This document shows positions 39,661 to 50,843 of a stretch of DNA of 64,000 nt, piece by piece; within the stretch, counting starts at the first letter, position 1; each line of letters opens with the position of its first letter. Origin of the DNA: Pleomorphomonas sp. T1.2MG-36 (GTDB taxonomy: Bacteria > Pseudomonadota > Alphaproteobacteria > Rhizobiales > Pleomorphomonadaceae); contig NZ_CATNLY010000012.1 in the NCBI RefSeq assembly GCF_950100655.1, forward strand, positions 124,001 to 188,000, given 5' to 3'. The notes beneath the pieces were generated by a model. That model was not told the DNA's origin. It worked only from the letters and a program-made list of their open reading frames with translations, and made no database searches. The position numbers and the translations under genes are program-made.

Positions 39661-40926
39661 ATGTCTGGCCACCGCACTTGCGACCGGTCCGCTAAGCGTC
39701 TCGATCCGGGTGCATTCGTCGCGGACATCCGCGGCTCCATTGGCATTGTCATGGCGATCGCCCTGGTGGCGCTCCTGGTAGCGGTCGGCGCCGCCGTCGA
39801 TCTGGCCCAAACGCTGCGCGCAAGGGAAATCCTGCAAGGCGCCCTCGACCAGGCAACCATCCGCGCCGCGCTGACGACCGGCTCTGGCTATGTGGAAGCC
39901 GGTCGGGCAACCCTTGCCGTCAATCTGACGGATACCGGCGTCGCCGAGGAGAATCTCGGATCCAGCTTCACCCGCAACGCCGATGGCAGCGTTTCCGGCA
40001 CGGCAACCATCACCGTGCCGCTCTCCTTCATGGGGATCATCGGCAAGAACGAAATGTCGGTCGGCGTTACCGCCAAGGCCACGCCGAAGACGACCACGGC
40101 GACTGCGCCGGCCGGCACGGTTTGCATCCTGCTCACCTCGAAGAACTCGCAGGCACTGCTGGTCAACTCCGGAGCCACGGTCCTTGCCACGGCTTGTGAA
40201 ATTCACGTGCAGTCGAGCGCGAGCGGCGCGGCAATATTCAACTCCGGAACGACGATCAACTCGAAGAAGATCTGCATCAAGAGCGCCAGCATCATCGACA
40301 ATGGCGGCACCCACCCCAACCTCGAAAAGAGCTGCTCGCCGGCGAACGATCCCTACGCCGCAACCCTGCCGGCCGTCACGGTCGGCGCCTGCAACTTCAA
40401 CAGCCGCAACATCGACACCGCCACCTATTCGTTCGAGCCGGGGGTCCATTGCGGTGGCGTCAACTTCAACAGCTCCAAGACCGTCTCGACGTTCAGCCCC
40501 GGCCTCTACATCATCAAGGGTGGCGACTGGAATATCCAGGGAACGCTGAAGGGAACCGGCGTCACCTTCTATTTCGCAGACAAGTCGAAGTTCCAGTTCA
40601 ACTCCGGAGCCGGTACCTATCTCACCGCGCCGACGAGCGGCACTTATGCCAACATCCTGATGTACGAGAACCCCTCCAACAGCGGCGTGTCGCAATGGCC
40701 GTGGAACGACAGCCCCGGGCATGAACTGTCGGGCCTCATCCACCTGACGACCCGTCAACTGACCATGAACTCGGGCATGACGGCCTCGCTCGACAAGGTC
40801 ACGATCGTCGCCGACTCCCTGATCCTGAACCAGACGACCTGGAATCTGTCCCCCCATGCGACGGCCATTCCCAATGGCTCGACGACGACAACGACAACGA
40901 CCGACGGCGTCTTCCTGTCGCACTGA
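39661..40926 (+). CDS. TadG-like envelope protein with predicted beta-solenoid C-terminal region
   Basis: Residues about 18-45 contain a TadE/G-type N-terminal segment, DIRGSIGIVMAIALVALLV. This charged-then-hydrophobic stretch anchors Flp-pilus-associated TadG proteins, and AGAAVDLAQTLRAREILQGALDQA fits the following helix. The remaining 300 residues are rich in Asn, Ser, Gly and Thr, with repeated NSG or NSS turns (VNSGAT, FNSGTT, FNSSKT, FNSGAG). They also contain six cysteines (CILL, CEIH, CIKS, CSPA, CNF, CGG), suggesting an exported, disulfide-bonded repeat fold. It ends in a Thr-rich tail. Two adjacent ATGs occur. The second has better spacing to GAGG. No other tad gene is in the window. 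The exact function is unknown. Confidence 0.8.
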   Translation: MSGHRTCDRSAKRLDPGAFVADIRGSIGIVMAIALVALLVAVGAAVDLAQTLRAREILQGALDQATIRAALTTGSGYVEAGRATLAVNLTDTGVAEENLGSSFTRNADGSVSGTATITVPLSFMGIIGKNEMSVGVTAKATPKTTTATAPAGTVCILLTSKNSQALLVNSGATVLATACEIHVQSSASGAAIFNSGTTINSKKICIKSASIIDNGGTHPNLEKSCSPANDPYAATLPAVTVGACNFNSRNIDTATYSFEPGVHCGGVNFNSSKTVSTFSPGLYIIKGGDWNIQGTLKGTGVTFYFADKSKFQFNSGAGTYLTAPTSGTYANILMYENPSNSGVSQWPWNDSPGHELSGLIHLTTRQLTMNSGMTASLDKVTIVADSLILNQTTWNLSPHATAIPNGSTTTTTTTDGVFLSH

Positions 40927-40928
40927 CG

Positions 40929-40961
40929 AAAAAGCCCGGAGCTACGGCCCCGGGCTTCGTC
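40929..40961. terminator. Bidirectional terminator between the TadG-like gene and pgm
   Basis: AAGCCCGG (40932-40939) pairs with CCGGGCTT (40950-40957). On the - strand the stem is followed by TTTTT, a good terminator for pgm. On the + strand it continues CGTCTC and is weaker. Confidence 0.8.
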
Positions 40962-40966
40962 TCGGA

Positions 40967-40999
40967 GCATTTCGGGCAAACACAGTTCGCCGAAAATGC
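40967..40999. other. Second dyad in the convergent gene junction
   Basis: GCATTTCGG (40967-40975) and CCGAAAATGC (40990-40999) pair with a single bulge. No T run is present. It may back up the neighbouring terminator. Confidence 0.4.
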
Positions 41000-41021
41000 A
41001 CTCACTAGAAAATGCCATCCC

Positions 41022-42659
<1,638 letters not shown>

Positions 42660-42697
42660 TCACTCCCCGAGAGGCAATGTCATTCTATACCAATTAC

Positions 42698-44812
42698 TCA
42701 AGCCCTTACCTCCACGAAAGCGAGGAAGGTGCGACCCGGCACTTCCACCGCCTGCCAGGCGCGACGCGGCGTCGCGGCGGCGGGGCGCCCGGTCGGCATG
42801 TCGGACGTCAGGACGGGCTTCCAGCTGTGCTCGTCGCGCGTCGGAGGCAGGTGGAAGCGGCGATTGGCGCGGTGCGCGTTCAACATGAGATAGACAGCCT
42901 CGCCGTCAGCCTCGGCGTGCGGCAATGCCGAGTCGCGCAACAATACGCCGAACGCCTTGCACTCATGGCTGTTCCAGTCGCCACTCGTCATCGGGCGCCC
43001 GGAAACGGCAATCCATTCGACATCGGAAAGGTTGTCCTGCGCCCTTGGCGTTCCATGCAGGAAGCGAGTCTGCCGGAACACCGGATGGGATTGCCTCAGA
43101 CGGACGACATAGGCCACGAAGTTCGCCAGTTCCGCGTCGTCGGCCTGCCCCCATGTCACCCAGCCGACCGGATTATCCTGGCAGTAGGCGTTGTTGTTGC
43201 CAAACTGGCTGTTGGCCAACTCGTCGCCGGCCAGCAACATCGGCGTGCCCTGCGACAGAAGCAGCGTCGCCAGCATGTTGCGCATCTGCCGCTTGCGCGT
43301 GGCGACGATGCCCGGATCGGCAGATGGCCCCTCGACACCGTAGTTGGCCGAGTGGTTGTCGGAGTGACCGTCCCGGTTGTCCTCGAGGTTGGCCTCGTTG
43401 TGCTTGGACGCGTAGGAAACCAGATCTCTCAGCGTGAAGCCGTCATGCGCCGTGATGAAGTTGACGGACGCCGACGGACGCCGGTTGGAGCGGTCGAAAC
43501 GGTCGGGCGAGCCCAGCAGCCGCGCCGCCAGCTCCGGCGCCACCAGTTCGTCACCGCGCCAGAAGGCGCGCACCGTGTCGCGGAAGCGATCGTTCCACTC
43601 GGAAAAACCCGGGGGGAAATTGCCGAGCTGGTAGCCGCCGGGGCCGATGTCCCACGGTTCGGCGATCAGCTTCACGGTCGACAGCAGCGGGTCCTGCCTC
43701 AAAGCCGTCAGGAAGCTGCCCTCGGGATCGAACCCATGCGGTTCGCGCCCCACCGAAGTGGCGAGATCGAAACGAAAACCGTCGACGCCGATCGCCTCGA
43801 CCCAGTAACGGAGCGAATCGAGAATCATCTGCGTCACGCGCGGATGGCCGGCGTTCAGCGTGTTGCCGGTACCAGTATCGTTGATGTACCAGCGGGGCCG
43901 ATCGGGATTGAGCCGGTAATAGCTGGCGTTGTCGATGCCGCGGAAGCTGAGGGTCGGTCCGAACTGGTCGACCTCGCCGGTGTGATTGTAGACGACGTCG
44001 AGAAGAACCTCGATGCCGGCCTCGTGCAGGGCACGCACCATGTCCCGCACGCGGCCGATGACCGATACGTCCCGAGCACTGTGATCGTAGCGTGGTTCGG
44101 GCGCAAAATAGCAAAGCGGCGAGTAGCCCCAGTAGTTGACCAGCCCCTTGCGGGTCAAAAAGCCGTCATCGAGAAAGGCCTGGATGGGCATCAGCTCGAT
44201 GGCCGTGATGCCGAGCTTCGTGAGATGCTCGATGGTCTCTGGCGCGCCGAGCCCTTCGTAGGTGCCGGCCTTGGCACGCGGCAATCTCGGCATCTGCATG
44301 GTCAGCCCACGCACGTGGGCCTCGTAGATCACGGTGTCGCGCCACGGGCGCGCCGGCCGGAAGCTGACGCAGGGCGGCACCTTGGAATCGGTGACCAGCG
44401 CCTTCGGCACCACCCGGGCGCTGTCGCGGGTGTCGAAGCTGGCATCGTCGAGCGTCACCGGCTGATAGCCGGCCATCAGGTCGTTCGAGCGAAGTCGACC
44501 CGTCAGGACCTTGGCGTAGGGGTCGATCACCAGCTTGTGCGGATTGAACCGGTGGCCACGCTCCGGATCGTAGGGCCCGTGAACGCGGAAGCCGTAGGCG
44601 GTGCCGACCCCTATCCCCGAAACGTAACCATGGAACACCTCGTCGGTGCATTCGGGCAACGTCAGGCGCGCATGCTCGAAACCAGTGAGCGGCTCGAAGA
44701 GACAGACATCGACGCGTGTCGCATTGGCCGAGAAGATGGCGAAGTTGACGCCATTCCCGTCGAATTGTGCACCCAAGGGATACGGTCGCCCGGACCGAAT
44801 CGACAGCGTCAT
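42698..44812 (-). CDS. glgX: Glycogen debranching enzyme GlgX
   Basis: This GH13 isoamylase-type enzyme trims alpha-1,6 branches from glycogen limit dextrin. The 704-aa protein starts with the CBM48-like domain (RPYPLGAQFDGNGVNFAIFSA). The catalytic barrel follows, with LLDVVYNHTGE, the nucleophile region VDGFRFDLAT, the acid region VKLIAEPWD and NFITAHDGFTLRDLVSY. All GH13 catalytic residues appear intact. It starts 6 bases after the glgA stop, consistent with translational coupling, and a ribosome-binding site is not obvious. Confidence 0.96.
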   Translation of the reverse strand: MTLSIRSGRPYPLGAQFDGNGVNFAIFSANATRVDVCLFEPLTGFEHARLTLPECTDEVFHGYVSGIGVGTAYGFRVHGPYDPERGHRFNPHKLVIDPYAKVLTGRLRSNDLMAGYQPVTLDDASFDTRDSARVVPKALVTDSKVPPCVSFRPARPWRDTVIYEAHVRGLTMQMPRLPRAKAGTYEGLGAPETIEHLTKLGITAIELMPIQAFLDDGFLTRKGLVNYWGYSPLCYFAPEPRYDHSARDVSVIGRVRDMVRALHEAGIEVLLDVVYNHTGEVDQFGPTLSFRGIDNASYYRLNPDRPRWYINDTGTGNTLNAGHPRVTQMILDSLRYWVEAIGVDGFRFDLATSVGREPHGFDPEGSFLTALRQDPLLSTVKLIAEPWDIGPGGYQLGNFPPGFSEWNDRFRDTVRAFWRGDELVAPELAARLLGSPDRFDRSNRRPSASVNFITAHDGFTLRDLVSYASKHNEANLEDNRDGHSDNHSANYGVEGPSADPGIVATRKRQMRNMLATLLLSQGTPMLLAGDELANSQFGNNNAYCQDNPVGWVTWGQADDAELANFVAYVVRLRQSHPVFRQTRFLHGTPRAQDNLSDVEWIAVSGRPMTSGDWNSHECKAFGVLLRDSALPHAEADGEAVYLMLNAHRANRRFHLPPTRDEHSWKPVLTSDMPTGRPAAATPRRAWQAVEVPGRTFLAFVEVRA

Positions 44813-44818
44813 CGGACT

Positions 44819-46270
44819 TCAGACGCCCACGGCCGTCAGCTCGCGGTAGAGCGCGACATAGTCAGGCGCCGAATCCTCCCAACCGACTGGATGAGCCATC
44901 GCCCGCGCCTGCAGCGCTCGCCAGACCTTCTTGTTGTGGAAGAGATCGAACAGACGCTCGATGGCAAACCCGAGGCCGGCGGCCGAGACCGGAGCAAACT
45001 GAATGCCCGTCGCGCTTCCCGCCCGCACCGAAGCGTCGTTGGCGTCGATCACCGTATCGGCGAGCCCGCCCGTCCGCGCCACCACCGGGATGGTCCCGTA
45101 TCGCAGACCATAGAGCTGGGTAAGGCCGCACGGTTCGAAGCGCGACGGAACGAGGATCGCGTCGGCACCGGCCTGCATGGCGTGGCTGAGCGGCTCGCTA
45201 TAGCCGATGTGAACGGCGACGGCGCCCGGATTGGCGGCGGCCGCTTCGACGAAGGCGCGTTCCATGCCTTGTTCGCCCGCACCAAGGATGGCGAGCTGCC
45301 CACCGCGCCGCACAATGCCCTCAAGGTTGGGCAGCAGCATGTCCAGGCCCTTCTGGCCGGTGAGCCGGCTCACCACGATCATCAGCGGCGCATCCGGATC
45401 GACGCGCAACCCCATGCGGGTTTGCAGCTCCGTCTTGCAGATCGCCTTGCCGGCCATTTTGCGCGCGCTGTAGTTGGAAGCGATCAGCGGATCGTTCGCC
45501 GGATCCCAACTCTTCGTGTCGATCCCGTTGACGATGCCGCTCAGCACGTTGGCGCGCTCGTTGAGCACGCCTTCCATGCCGAAGCCGAACTCCTGCGTAC
45601 GCAGCTCGCGCGCATAGGTGGGGCTGACGGTCGTCAGCCGATCCGAGAACACGAGCCCACCTTTCAGGAAAGAGCAGTAGCCATAATACTCAAGGCCGGC
45701 CGGCGTGTAGAAGCTCGACGGCAATCCGAAGGTGTCGAAATCGGCACGACCGCAGATGCCCTGGAAAGCGACGTTGTGAATGGTGAAAACGGTCTTCGGC
45801 CGCCCCTCGGCGGGGCCGGCCAGAAGATAGGGGGCAACGAGGCCGGCCTGCCAATCGTGACAATGGACGACGGCCGGCTTCCAGTCGCCCACACCCGAGC
45901 GGCCGACGGCGGCGCCAATCGCCGACAGCGCGGCGAAGCGGCGGGTATTGTCCCACCAATCGTTGCCGTCCGCTCCGAGATAGGGATTGCCGGGGCGGTC
46001 GTAGAGGTGAGCGACATCAAGGGCCAGCACCTTCAAGCCGTCCGCCGTCTCGCCCGCCAGCAGGCGTCCCGGCCCGCCGAACACATCCGGATAGGTTGCG
46101 ACTTCCTCGACGCCCCGAAGATGGCCGACCACGCCGGGATAGGCAGGCATGAGCACGCGGACATCACAGTCGAGGCGGGCGAGCGCCAGCGGAAGAGCCC
46201 CCGCGACATCGGCGAGACCGCCCGTCTTGATCAGCGGATAGCATTCGGAGGCAACGAAAAGGACGCGCAC
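44819..46270 (-). CDS. glgA: Glycogen synthase (ADP-glucose type)
   Basis: This GT5 glycosyltransferase elongates alpha-1,4-glucan from ADP-glucose. The N terminus MRVLFVASECYPLIKTGG places the ADP-glucose-binding Lys15 in KTGGLADV. HCHDWQAG, VSRLTGQKGLDML and the C-terminal SRFEPCGLTQLYGLRYGTIPVV motif with the catalytic Glu are present. The product is 483 aa. The start codon is GTG at 46270, preceded by GGGGTGA. No other start fits the conserved N terminus. It lies between glgC (287-base gap) and glgX. Confidence 0.96.
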   Translation of the reverse strand: MRVLFVASECYPLIKTGGLADVAGALPLALARLDCDVRVLMPAYPGVVGHLRGVEEVATYPDVFGGPGRLLAGETADGLKVLALDVAHLYDRPGNPYLGADGNDWWDNTRRFAALSAIGAAVGRSGVGDWKPAVVHCHDWQAGLVAPYLLAGPAEGRPKTVFTIHNVAFQGICGRADFDTFGLPSSFYTPAGLEYYGYCSFLKGGLVFSDRLTTVSPTYARELRTQEFGFGMEGVLNERANVLSGIVNGIDTKSWDPANDPLIASNYSARKMAGKAICKTELQTRMGLRVDPDAPLMIVVSRLTGQKGLDMLLPNLEGIVRRGGQLAILGAGEQGMERAFVEAAAANPGAVAVHIGYSEPLSHAMQAGADAILVPSRFEPCGLTQLYGLRYGTIPVVARTGGLADTVIDANDASVRAGSATGIQFAPVSAAGLGFAIERLFDLFHNKKVWRALQARAMAHPVGWEDSAPDYVALYRELTAVGV

Positions 46271-46557
46271 TTGATCACCCCGACAGGTTATGCCAACTCG
46301 CGAGGATGCTGACGCATCCGCTCGTTGAAGTCATCACGATTTTCTCATCCCAGCCAAAGACATGGGAAACTCGGGACTGAAGGATCGAGCACCGGTCGAC
46401 TGACGTTCGATATCGTCCGCGCGCGGGAGAGGGAATTGCGACCGATCCTTTCACACGGAGGCGCCGCCTTCAGCGGTTTTGCCGGCAGCGGCGCCAATCC
46501 CGAGAATGGATCGGGCGCGGGTTTTGCCACGCCCCCGACGTATTTTCAACGCCACAG

Positions 46558-47826
46558 TCAGAGCTGCAGCCGATCGATCATGTCCTGGGTAATCAGGCAG
46601 ACGCCGCCTTCACTACGACGGAAGCGGCTGGCATCCAGCTCCGGATCCTCGCCGACGACGAGACCGGGCGGAATGGTCACGCCCTTGTCGACGACGCACT
46701 TGGTAAGGCGAGCCCCCCGGTAGACCGACACGTAGGGCAATATGACGCAATGCTCCACTTCGGAATAGGAGTGGGCATGCACGCCCGTGAACAGCAAGGA
46801 CTTGTCGACGCGGGAACCGGAGATGATGCAGCCACCCGACACCAGCGAACTGGTGGCCGCGCCACGCCGGCCATCTTCATCGTGAATGAACTTGGCGGGC
46901 GGCGTCAGCTCGGTATAGGTCCAGATCGGCCATTTCGTGTCGTAGAGGTCAAGCGACGGAACGAAGTCGGTAAGGTCGATGTTGGCCTCCCAGAAGGCGT
47001 CGATCGTTCCCACATCGCGCCAGTAGGGTTCGGCCTCCGACGACGAGCGGACGCAGCTGTCCGAGAACTTGTGGGCGATCGCCTTTCCACCCTTCACGAT
47101 GGCCGGGATGATATCCTTGCCGAAATCGTGGCTGGAGTTCGGATCGTCCTGATCCTGGCGCAGCAGGTCGATCAGGAAGCTGGTCTTGAAAACATAGATG
47201 CCCATGGAGGCCAGCGCCAGATCCGGACGACCGGGCATGGGCGGCGGATCGGCGGGCTTCTCGACGAAAGCGATGATCCGGGCGCTCTCGTCGATGGCCA
47301 TCACACCGAAGCCGGTGGCGTCCATGCGGGGCACTTCGATGCAGCCGACGGTGACGTCGGCGCCGGACGAGACATGCTGGTCGAGCATGATCTCGTAGTC
47401 CTGCTTGTAGATGTGGTCGCCGGCCAGGATGATGATGTATTCGATGTGGTGCGCTTCGATGATGTCGATGTTCTGCGTGACCGCGTCAGCGGTGCCGACG
47501 TACCACTTGTCCTCGGCGACACGCTGCGAGGCGGGGAGGATGTCGAAGCTCTCGTTGCGTTCCTGGCGGAAGAAGTTCCAGCCGTATTGCAGGTGCCGGA
47601 TGAGGCTGTGCGCCTTGTACTGGGTCGCCACGGAGATGCGGCGAATACCCGAGTTGAGCGCGTTGGACAGCGCGAAATCGATGATGCGGCTCTTGCCGCC
47701 GAAGTAGACCGCCGGCTTGGCCCTGCGATCGGTGAGCTCCTTGAGGCGACTGCCCCGCCCTCCGGCCAGCACGAACGCCATCGCTTCGCGCGCCAACCGC
47801 CGATTAGTGTGAGAATTGTCAATCAT
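46558..47826 (-). CDS. glgC: Glucose-1-phosphate adenylyltransferase
   Basis: It makes ADP-glucose from glucose-1-phosphate and ATP, the controlled step of glycogen synthesis. The 422-aa protein has the nucleotidyltransferase motif [24 protein letters not shown], then [45 protein letters not shown] and [16 protein letters not shown] left-handed beta-helix C terminus follows. The ATG at 47826 has GGGAGGA upstream. It is the first gene of the glgC-glgA-glgX-pgm series. Neither glgB nor glgP is present in the window. Confidence 0.97.
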   Translation of the reverse strand: MIDNSHTNRRLAREAMAFVLAGGRGSRLKELTDRRAKPAVYFGGKSRIIDFALSNALNSGIRRISVATQYKAHSLIRHLQYGWNFFRQERNESFDILPASQRVAEDKWYVGTADAVTQNIDIIEAHHIEYIIILAGDHIYKQDYEIMLDQHVSSGADVTVGCIEVPRMDATGFGVMAIDESARIIAFVEKPADPPPMPGRPDLALASMGIYVFKTSFLIDLLRQDQDDPNSSHDFGKDIIPAIVKGGKAIAHKFSDSCVRSSSEAEPYWRDVGTIDAFWEANIDLTDFVPSLDLYDTKWPIWTYTELTPPAKFIHDEDGRRGAATSSLVSGGCIISGSRVDKSLLFTGVHAHSYSEVEHCVILPYVSVYRGARLTKCVVDKGVTIPPGLVVGEDPELDASRFRRSEGGVCLITQDMIDRLQL

Positions 47827-48064
47827 GCTGTCCTCCCGACTTGTCCGCCGTCGGCCCGGTTCCGTCGATGGCGCAGCCGGCATTGCCAGCCCGGAACGGA
47901 ACCAGAGGCGAATCGGTCGGCGCTTTCTTCCCCGCCCGCCCGCTCGCCATGATGGCTCGACGCACGGGTACTATGGCGCGGCAAGGTTAATTTGTCTTCC
48001 CCCTATTTCGGCTGCGAAGGAATTCAAACCCTTGAAGAAACAGCACTACGACCATGTGCGGACG

Positions 48065-48091
48065 GCCGCCCCGCATCCGTTGCGGGGCGGC
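48065..48091 (-). other. Strong hairpin after the L,D-transpeptidase gene
   Basis: GCCGCCCCGCA (48065-48075) and TGCGGGGCGGC (48081-48091) form a perfect 11-bp stem with a 5-base loop, 7 bases past the stop codon. No T run follows on the - strand, so termination is uncertain. Confidence 0.55.
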
Positions 48092-48098
48092 GCGGGAC

Positions 48099-48797
48099 TC
48101 AGACGGCGGGCGCCGCCGGACGCTCCAAAACCTTGACGACGGTGCCGACCGGCACGCGTTCGAACAGGTCCATGACGTCCTGATTGATGAGGCGAATGCA
48201 ACCGGAAGAGACGTTGCTGCCGATCGTCCAGGGCTCCACCGTGCCATGAATGCGGTAGAGCGTGTCGACGTTGCCCTGATAAAGGTAGTGCGCACGGGCG
48301 CCGAGCGGATTGTCCGGACCGCCGGGCATGCCACCGGCCCACTTCTTGGCCTTTGGATCGCGCGCCTGCATCTCCACCGGCGGGTGCCATGACGGCCACT
48401 TCGCCTTGCGGCGGATGACGGCGCTGCCCGACCAGGCGAAGCCCTCGCGACCGACACCGATGCCGTAGCGCATGGCCCTGCCGTCACCGAGCACAAGGTA
48501 GAGATAACGCGCCGGAGTATCGACGATGATGGTGCCAGCCGGCTCATCGGTGTCGTAACCGACTTCCCGGCGCAGGAAGGCCGGATTGACCTGCGTCAGG
48601 TCGACGGCCGGAACGGTGAATCCGCCATCCCGAACTTCACCATACATCGCCAGATACTCGGCGGACGGCCGAGGATAGCGCTTCGGCTTGGTCGGGTCGA
48701 TCAGCGGCGGCATCGCCGGTGTTCCTGGGGCGGAAACGCAGGCGGCGAGTGCAAGGGGAAGCGCGGCGAGAAAGGCTCGCCTGGACGGTAGGTTCAT
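48099..48797 (-). CDS. L,D-transpeptidase (ErfK/YbiS/YkuD family) lipoprotein-like
   Basis: This envelope enzyme forms 3-3 peptidoglycan crosslinks or anchors proteins to peptidoglycan. The 232-aa product starts MNLPSRRAFLAALPLALAAC. It has a twin-arginine-like SRRAF and a lipobox LAAC with Cys20, so it may be Tat-exported and lipidated. The YkuD domain has IIVDTPARYLYLV and the catalytic motif RIHGT followed by SNVSSGCIRL with Cys200. The ATG at 48797 has GGAG 5 bases upstream. It is a single gene between hflX and glgC. Confidence 0.93.
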   Translation of the reverse strand: MNLPSRRAFLAALPLALAACVSAPGTPAMPPLIDPTKPKRYPRPSAEYLAMYGEVRDGGFTVPAVDLTQVNPAFLRREVGYDTDEPAGTIIVDTPARYLYLVLGDGRAMRYGIGVGREGFAWSGSAVIRRKAKWPSWHPPVEMQARDPKAKKWAGGMPGGPDNPLGARAHYLYQGNVDTLYRIHGTVEPWTIGSNVSSGCIRLINQDVMDLFERVPVGTVVKVLERPAAPAV

Positions 48798-48891
48798 AAT
48801 CTCCACTTTCTGTCGATTCGGCGGTGGCACTTCAGGCAACCCGATGAACGCCCACTAATCCAGCCGGGTTGATAAACTTATCCAGTAGATA

Positions 48892-50292
48892 TCAGTTTTC
48901 CGGAACCGGATGCAGGATGCGTTCGCCGTATCGCTGGTGAAAGGCCGTCATCGACTTGTCGGCAACCCGCACCGTGAGGCGCAGCGTGCCGTCTTCGTCG
49001 TCGTGGCGCTCCAGAACCTCGCCGTGATCGTAGAGCCAGGCGAGTCCCGCTCCGTCGGACGACTCGAGGGTCAGCTCGTGCACGGGACGGCCGCCAAGCA
49101 GGCGCGCTTCGATGGCCGCCAGCAGCTCCGGCAGCCCCTCGCCCGTCACGGCCGAGACGACGTGTCGCTCCTGCCCTCCCGGCGCCTCGGTGCCGGCCTG
49201 GGCGAGAAGGGTATCCCTGCGCCCGCCGTCCACGAGGTCGATCTTGTTCCAGACCTCGATGATCCGATCGCGATCCGTCGGATCGAGGCCAAGCTGCTTG
49301 AGCACATCGGCAACATCGCTTGCCTGAGCCTCGGTATCCTTGTGCGAAATGTCGCGGACATGCAGGATGATCGAGGCTTCGATCACCTCTTCGAGCGTCG
49401 CCCGGAAGGCCGCGACGAGGTGGGTCGGCAGATTGGAGATGAAGCCCACGGTATCGGACAATATGGCGTCGGTGCCGTGGGGCAACTTGATGCGGCGCAG
49501 CGTCGGATCGAGTGTCGCAAAGAGCAAATCCTTGGCGAAGACATCCGCCTCGGTCAATCGATTGAACAATGTAGACTTGCCGGCATTGGTGTAGCCGACA
49601 AGCGCCACGACCGGATGAGGCACCTTGCGCCGCTGGCGGCGGTGCAGGTCGCGCGTGCGCTTCACCTGCTCCAGATCCGCCTCGATGCGCGTGATCTTCT
49701 CCTGGAGCTGCCGGCGGTCGGCCTCGATCTGCGTCTCGCCAGGGCCACCGAGAAAGCCGAAACCGCCGCGTTGCCGCTCAAGATGGGTCCATGACCGCAC
49801 GAGACGCGATTTTTGATATTTGAGGTGGGCAAGCTCCACCTGCAGCCGCCCTTCGCGCGTGCGTGCGCGCTCGCCGAAGATCTCCAGGATCAGGCCGGTC
49901 CGGTCGATGACCTTGGTCTTCCAGCCCTTCTCGAGATTGCGCTGCTGGATGGGCGTCAGGGCGTGATCGACGATGACGAGGTCGATCCCCTCCTCCTTCA
50001 CCGTCACGCCAATTTCCTCCACCTTGCCGGTACCGAACAAGGTCGCCGGCTTGGGCTGGTTCACCGGCACGGCAATGGTGGCGTGAACGTCGAGATCGAT
50101 GGCGTGCGCCAGACCCGAAGCTTCCTCAATACGGGCTTCGAGGTCGCGCTGGGTCGTTGCGGCAGCTTCGTCCCTGGCGGCCCGCTGACGCAAGTCCGGA
50201 ACAAGGACCAAGGCCCTTGCCGGTTCCTCGATGCGATCGACACCCTTCTTGCGAGGACGGCCACCCTCTTCAAGATCTTGATCGTCGGTCAC
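48892..50292 (-). CDS. hflX: Ribosome-associated GTPase HflX
   Basis: HflX splits stalled or hibernating ribosomes under stress. The protein has the N-terminal HflX domain with KPATLFGTGKVEEI and VDHALTPIQQRNLEK, and GERARTREGRLQVELAHLKY. The glycine-rich linker GGFGFLGGPGETQIEADRR leads into the G domain with GYTNAGKSTL, DTVGFISNLP and NKIDL. I place the start at a GTG (50292) preceded by GGGAGGG and giving MTDDQDLEE. An in-frame ATG at 50316 adds eight residues but lacks a ribosome-binding site. It follows hfq by 107 bases, the conserved hfq-hflX pair. Confidence 0.93.
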   Translation of the reverse strand: MTDDQDLEEGGRPRKKGVDRIEEPARALVLVPDLRQRAARDEAAATTQRDLEARIEEASGLAHAIDLDVHATIAVPVNQPKPATLFGTGKVEEIGVTVKEEGIDLVIVDHALTPIQQRNLEKGWKTKVIDRTGLILEIFGERARTREGRLQVELAHLKYQKSRLVRSWTHLERQRGGFGFLGGPGETQIEADRRQLQEKITRIEADLEQVKRTRDLHRRQRRKVPHPVVALVGYTNAGKSTLFNRLTEADVFAKDLLFATLDPTLRRIKLPHGTDAILSDTVGFISNLPTHLVAAFRATLEEVIEASIILHVRDISHKDTEAQASDVADVLKQLGLDPTDRDRIIEVWNKIDLVDGGRRDTLLAQAGTEAPGGQERHVVSAVTGEGLPELLAAIEARLLGGRPVHELTLESSDGAGLAWLYDHGEVLERHDDEDGTLRLTVRVADKSMTAFHQRYGERILHPVPEN

Positions 50293-50399
50293 TGGCCCTC
50301 CCGAAAACCGCGACATTGGCGGTCAATATGCGATGATCTCCGAACCGCCCGCCTGGGAGATGTACCTCCACAAGCGGACACGTACGGAACAAACCGAAC

Positions 50400-50642
50400 T
50401 CAGTTCGGTTCCTCGCTGCCCTCGAAAAGGGCCAGCGGCTGGGCCGGCATGATGGTGGAAATGGCGTGCTTGTAGACGAGCTGGGAATGCCCATCGCGCC
50501 GCAGAAGGACGCAGAAGTTATCGAACCAGGTGACCACGCCCTGCAGCTTGACGCCATTGATCAGAAAAATCGTCAGCGAAATCTTGTTCTTACGGACGTG
50601 ATTGAGGAAGGTGTCCTGAAGATTTTGGGCTTTGTCCGCCAT
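50400..50642 (-). CDS. hfq: RNA chaperone Hfq
   Basis: This hexameric Sm-like protein pairs small RNAs with mRNAs. The 80-aa product has the Sm1 segment ([30 protein letters not shown]) and the Sm2 segment with [12 protein letters not shown], including the YKH proximal-site residues. The C-terminal tail is short, as in other alphaproteobacteria. The ATG at 50642 has a weak GAG-type site. The frame is open for 20 more codons upstream, but those do not match the family. A separate promoter may lie at the dat end. Confidence 0.97.
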   Translation of the reverse strand: MADKAQNLQDTFLNHVRKNKISLTIFLINGVKLQGVVTWFDNFCVLLRRDGHSQLVYKHAISTIMPAQPLALFEGSEEPN

Positions 50643-50814
50643 TTTTTCTCGGCCTTTTCGACTTCGTTTTTTTGTGAGGGGCAAACGCCACACCGACGCC
50701 ACGCGTCGCCCGTTGTTATGGTTACGCCGGGCGCGTCGGAAATTACCAGTCCATTTCGAATGCGTGTCGCGGTCGGCAGGCTCGTGCTATCCGTGTTTCG
50801 ACAAGGATGTGACA

Positions 50815-50843
50815 ATTTTGCCAAGCATGACGCCGGCCGTCAA
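50815..50843 (-). promoter_or_regulatory. hfq: Candidate hfq promoter
   Basis: On the - strand TTGACG (50843-50838) is followed after 17 bases by CAAAAT (50820-50815). It overlaps the dat stop and would give an hfq leader of about 165 bases. Matches to the consensus are 5 of 6 and 4 of 6. Confidence 0.4.

Noticed and set aside
42677..46312. A 1,211-codon open frame on the + strand opposite glgX and glgA
   Set aside because: It lies antisense to two genes with full family motifs and has the Arg/Gly/Ala-rich composition of a high-GC shadow frame.
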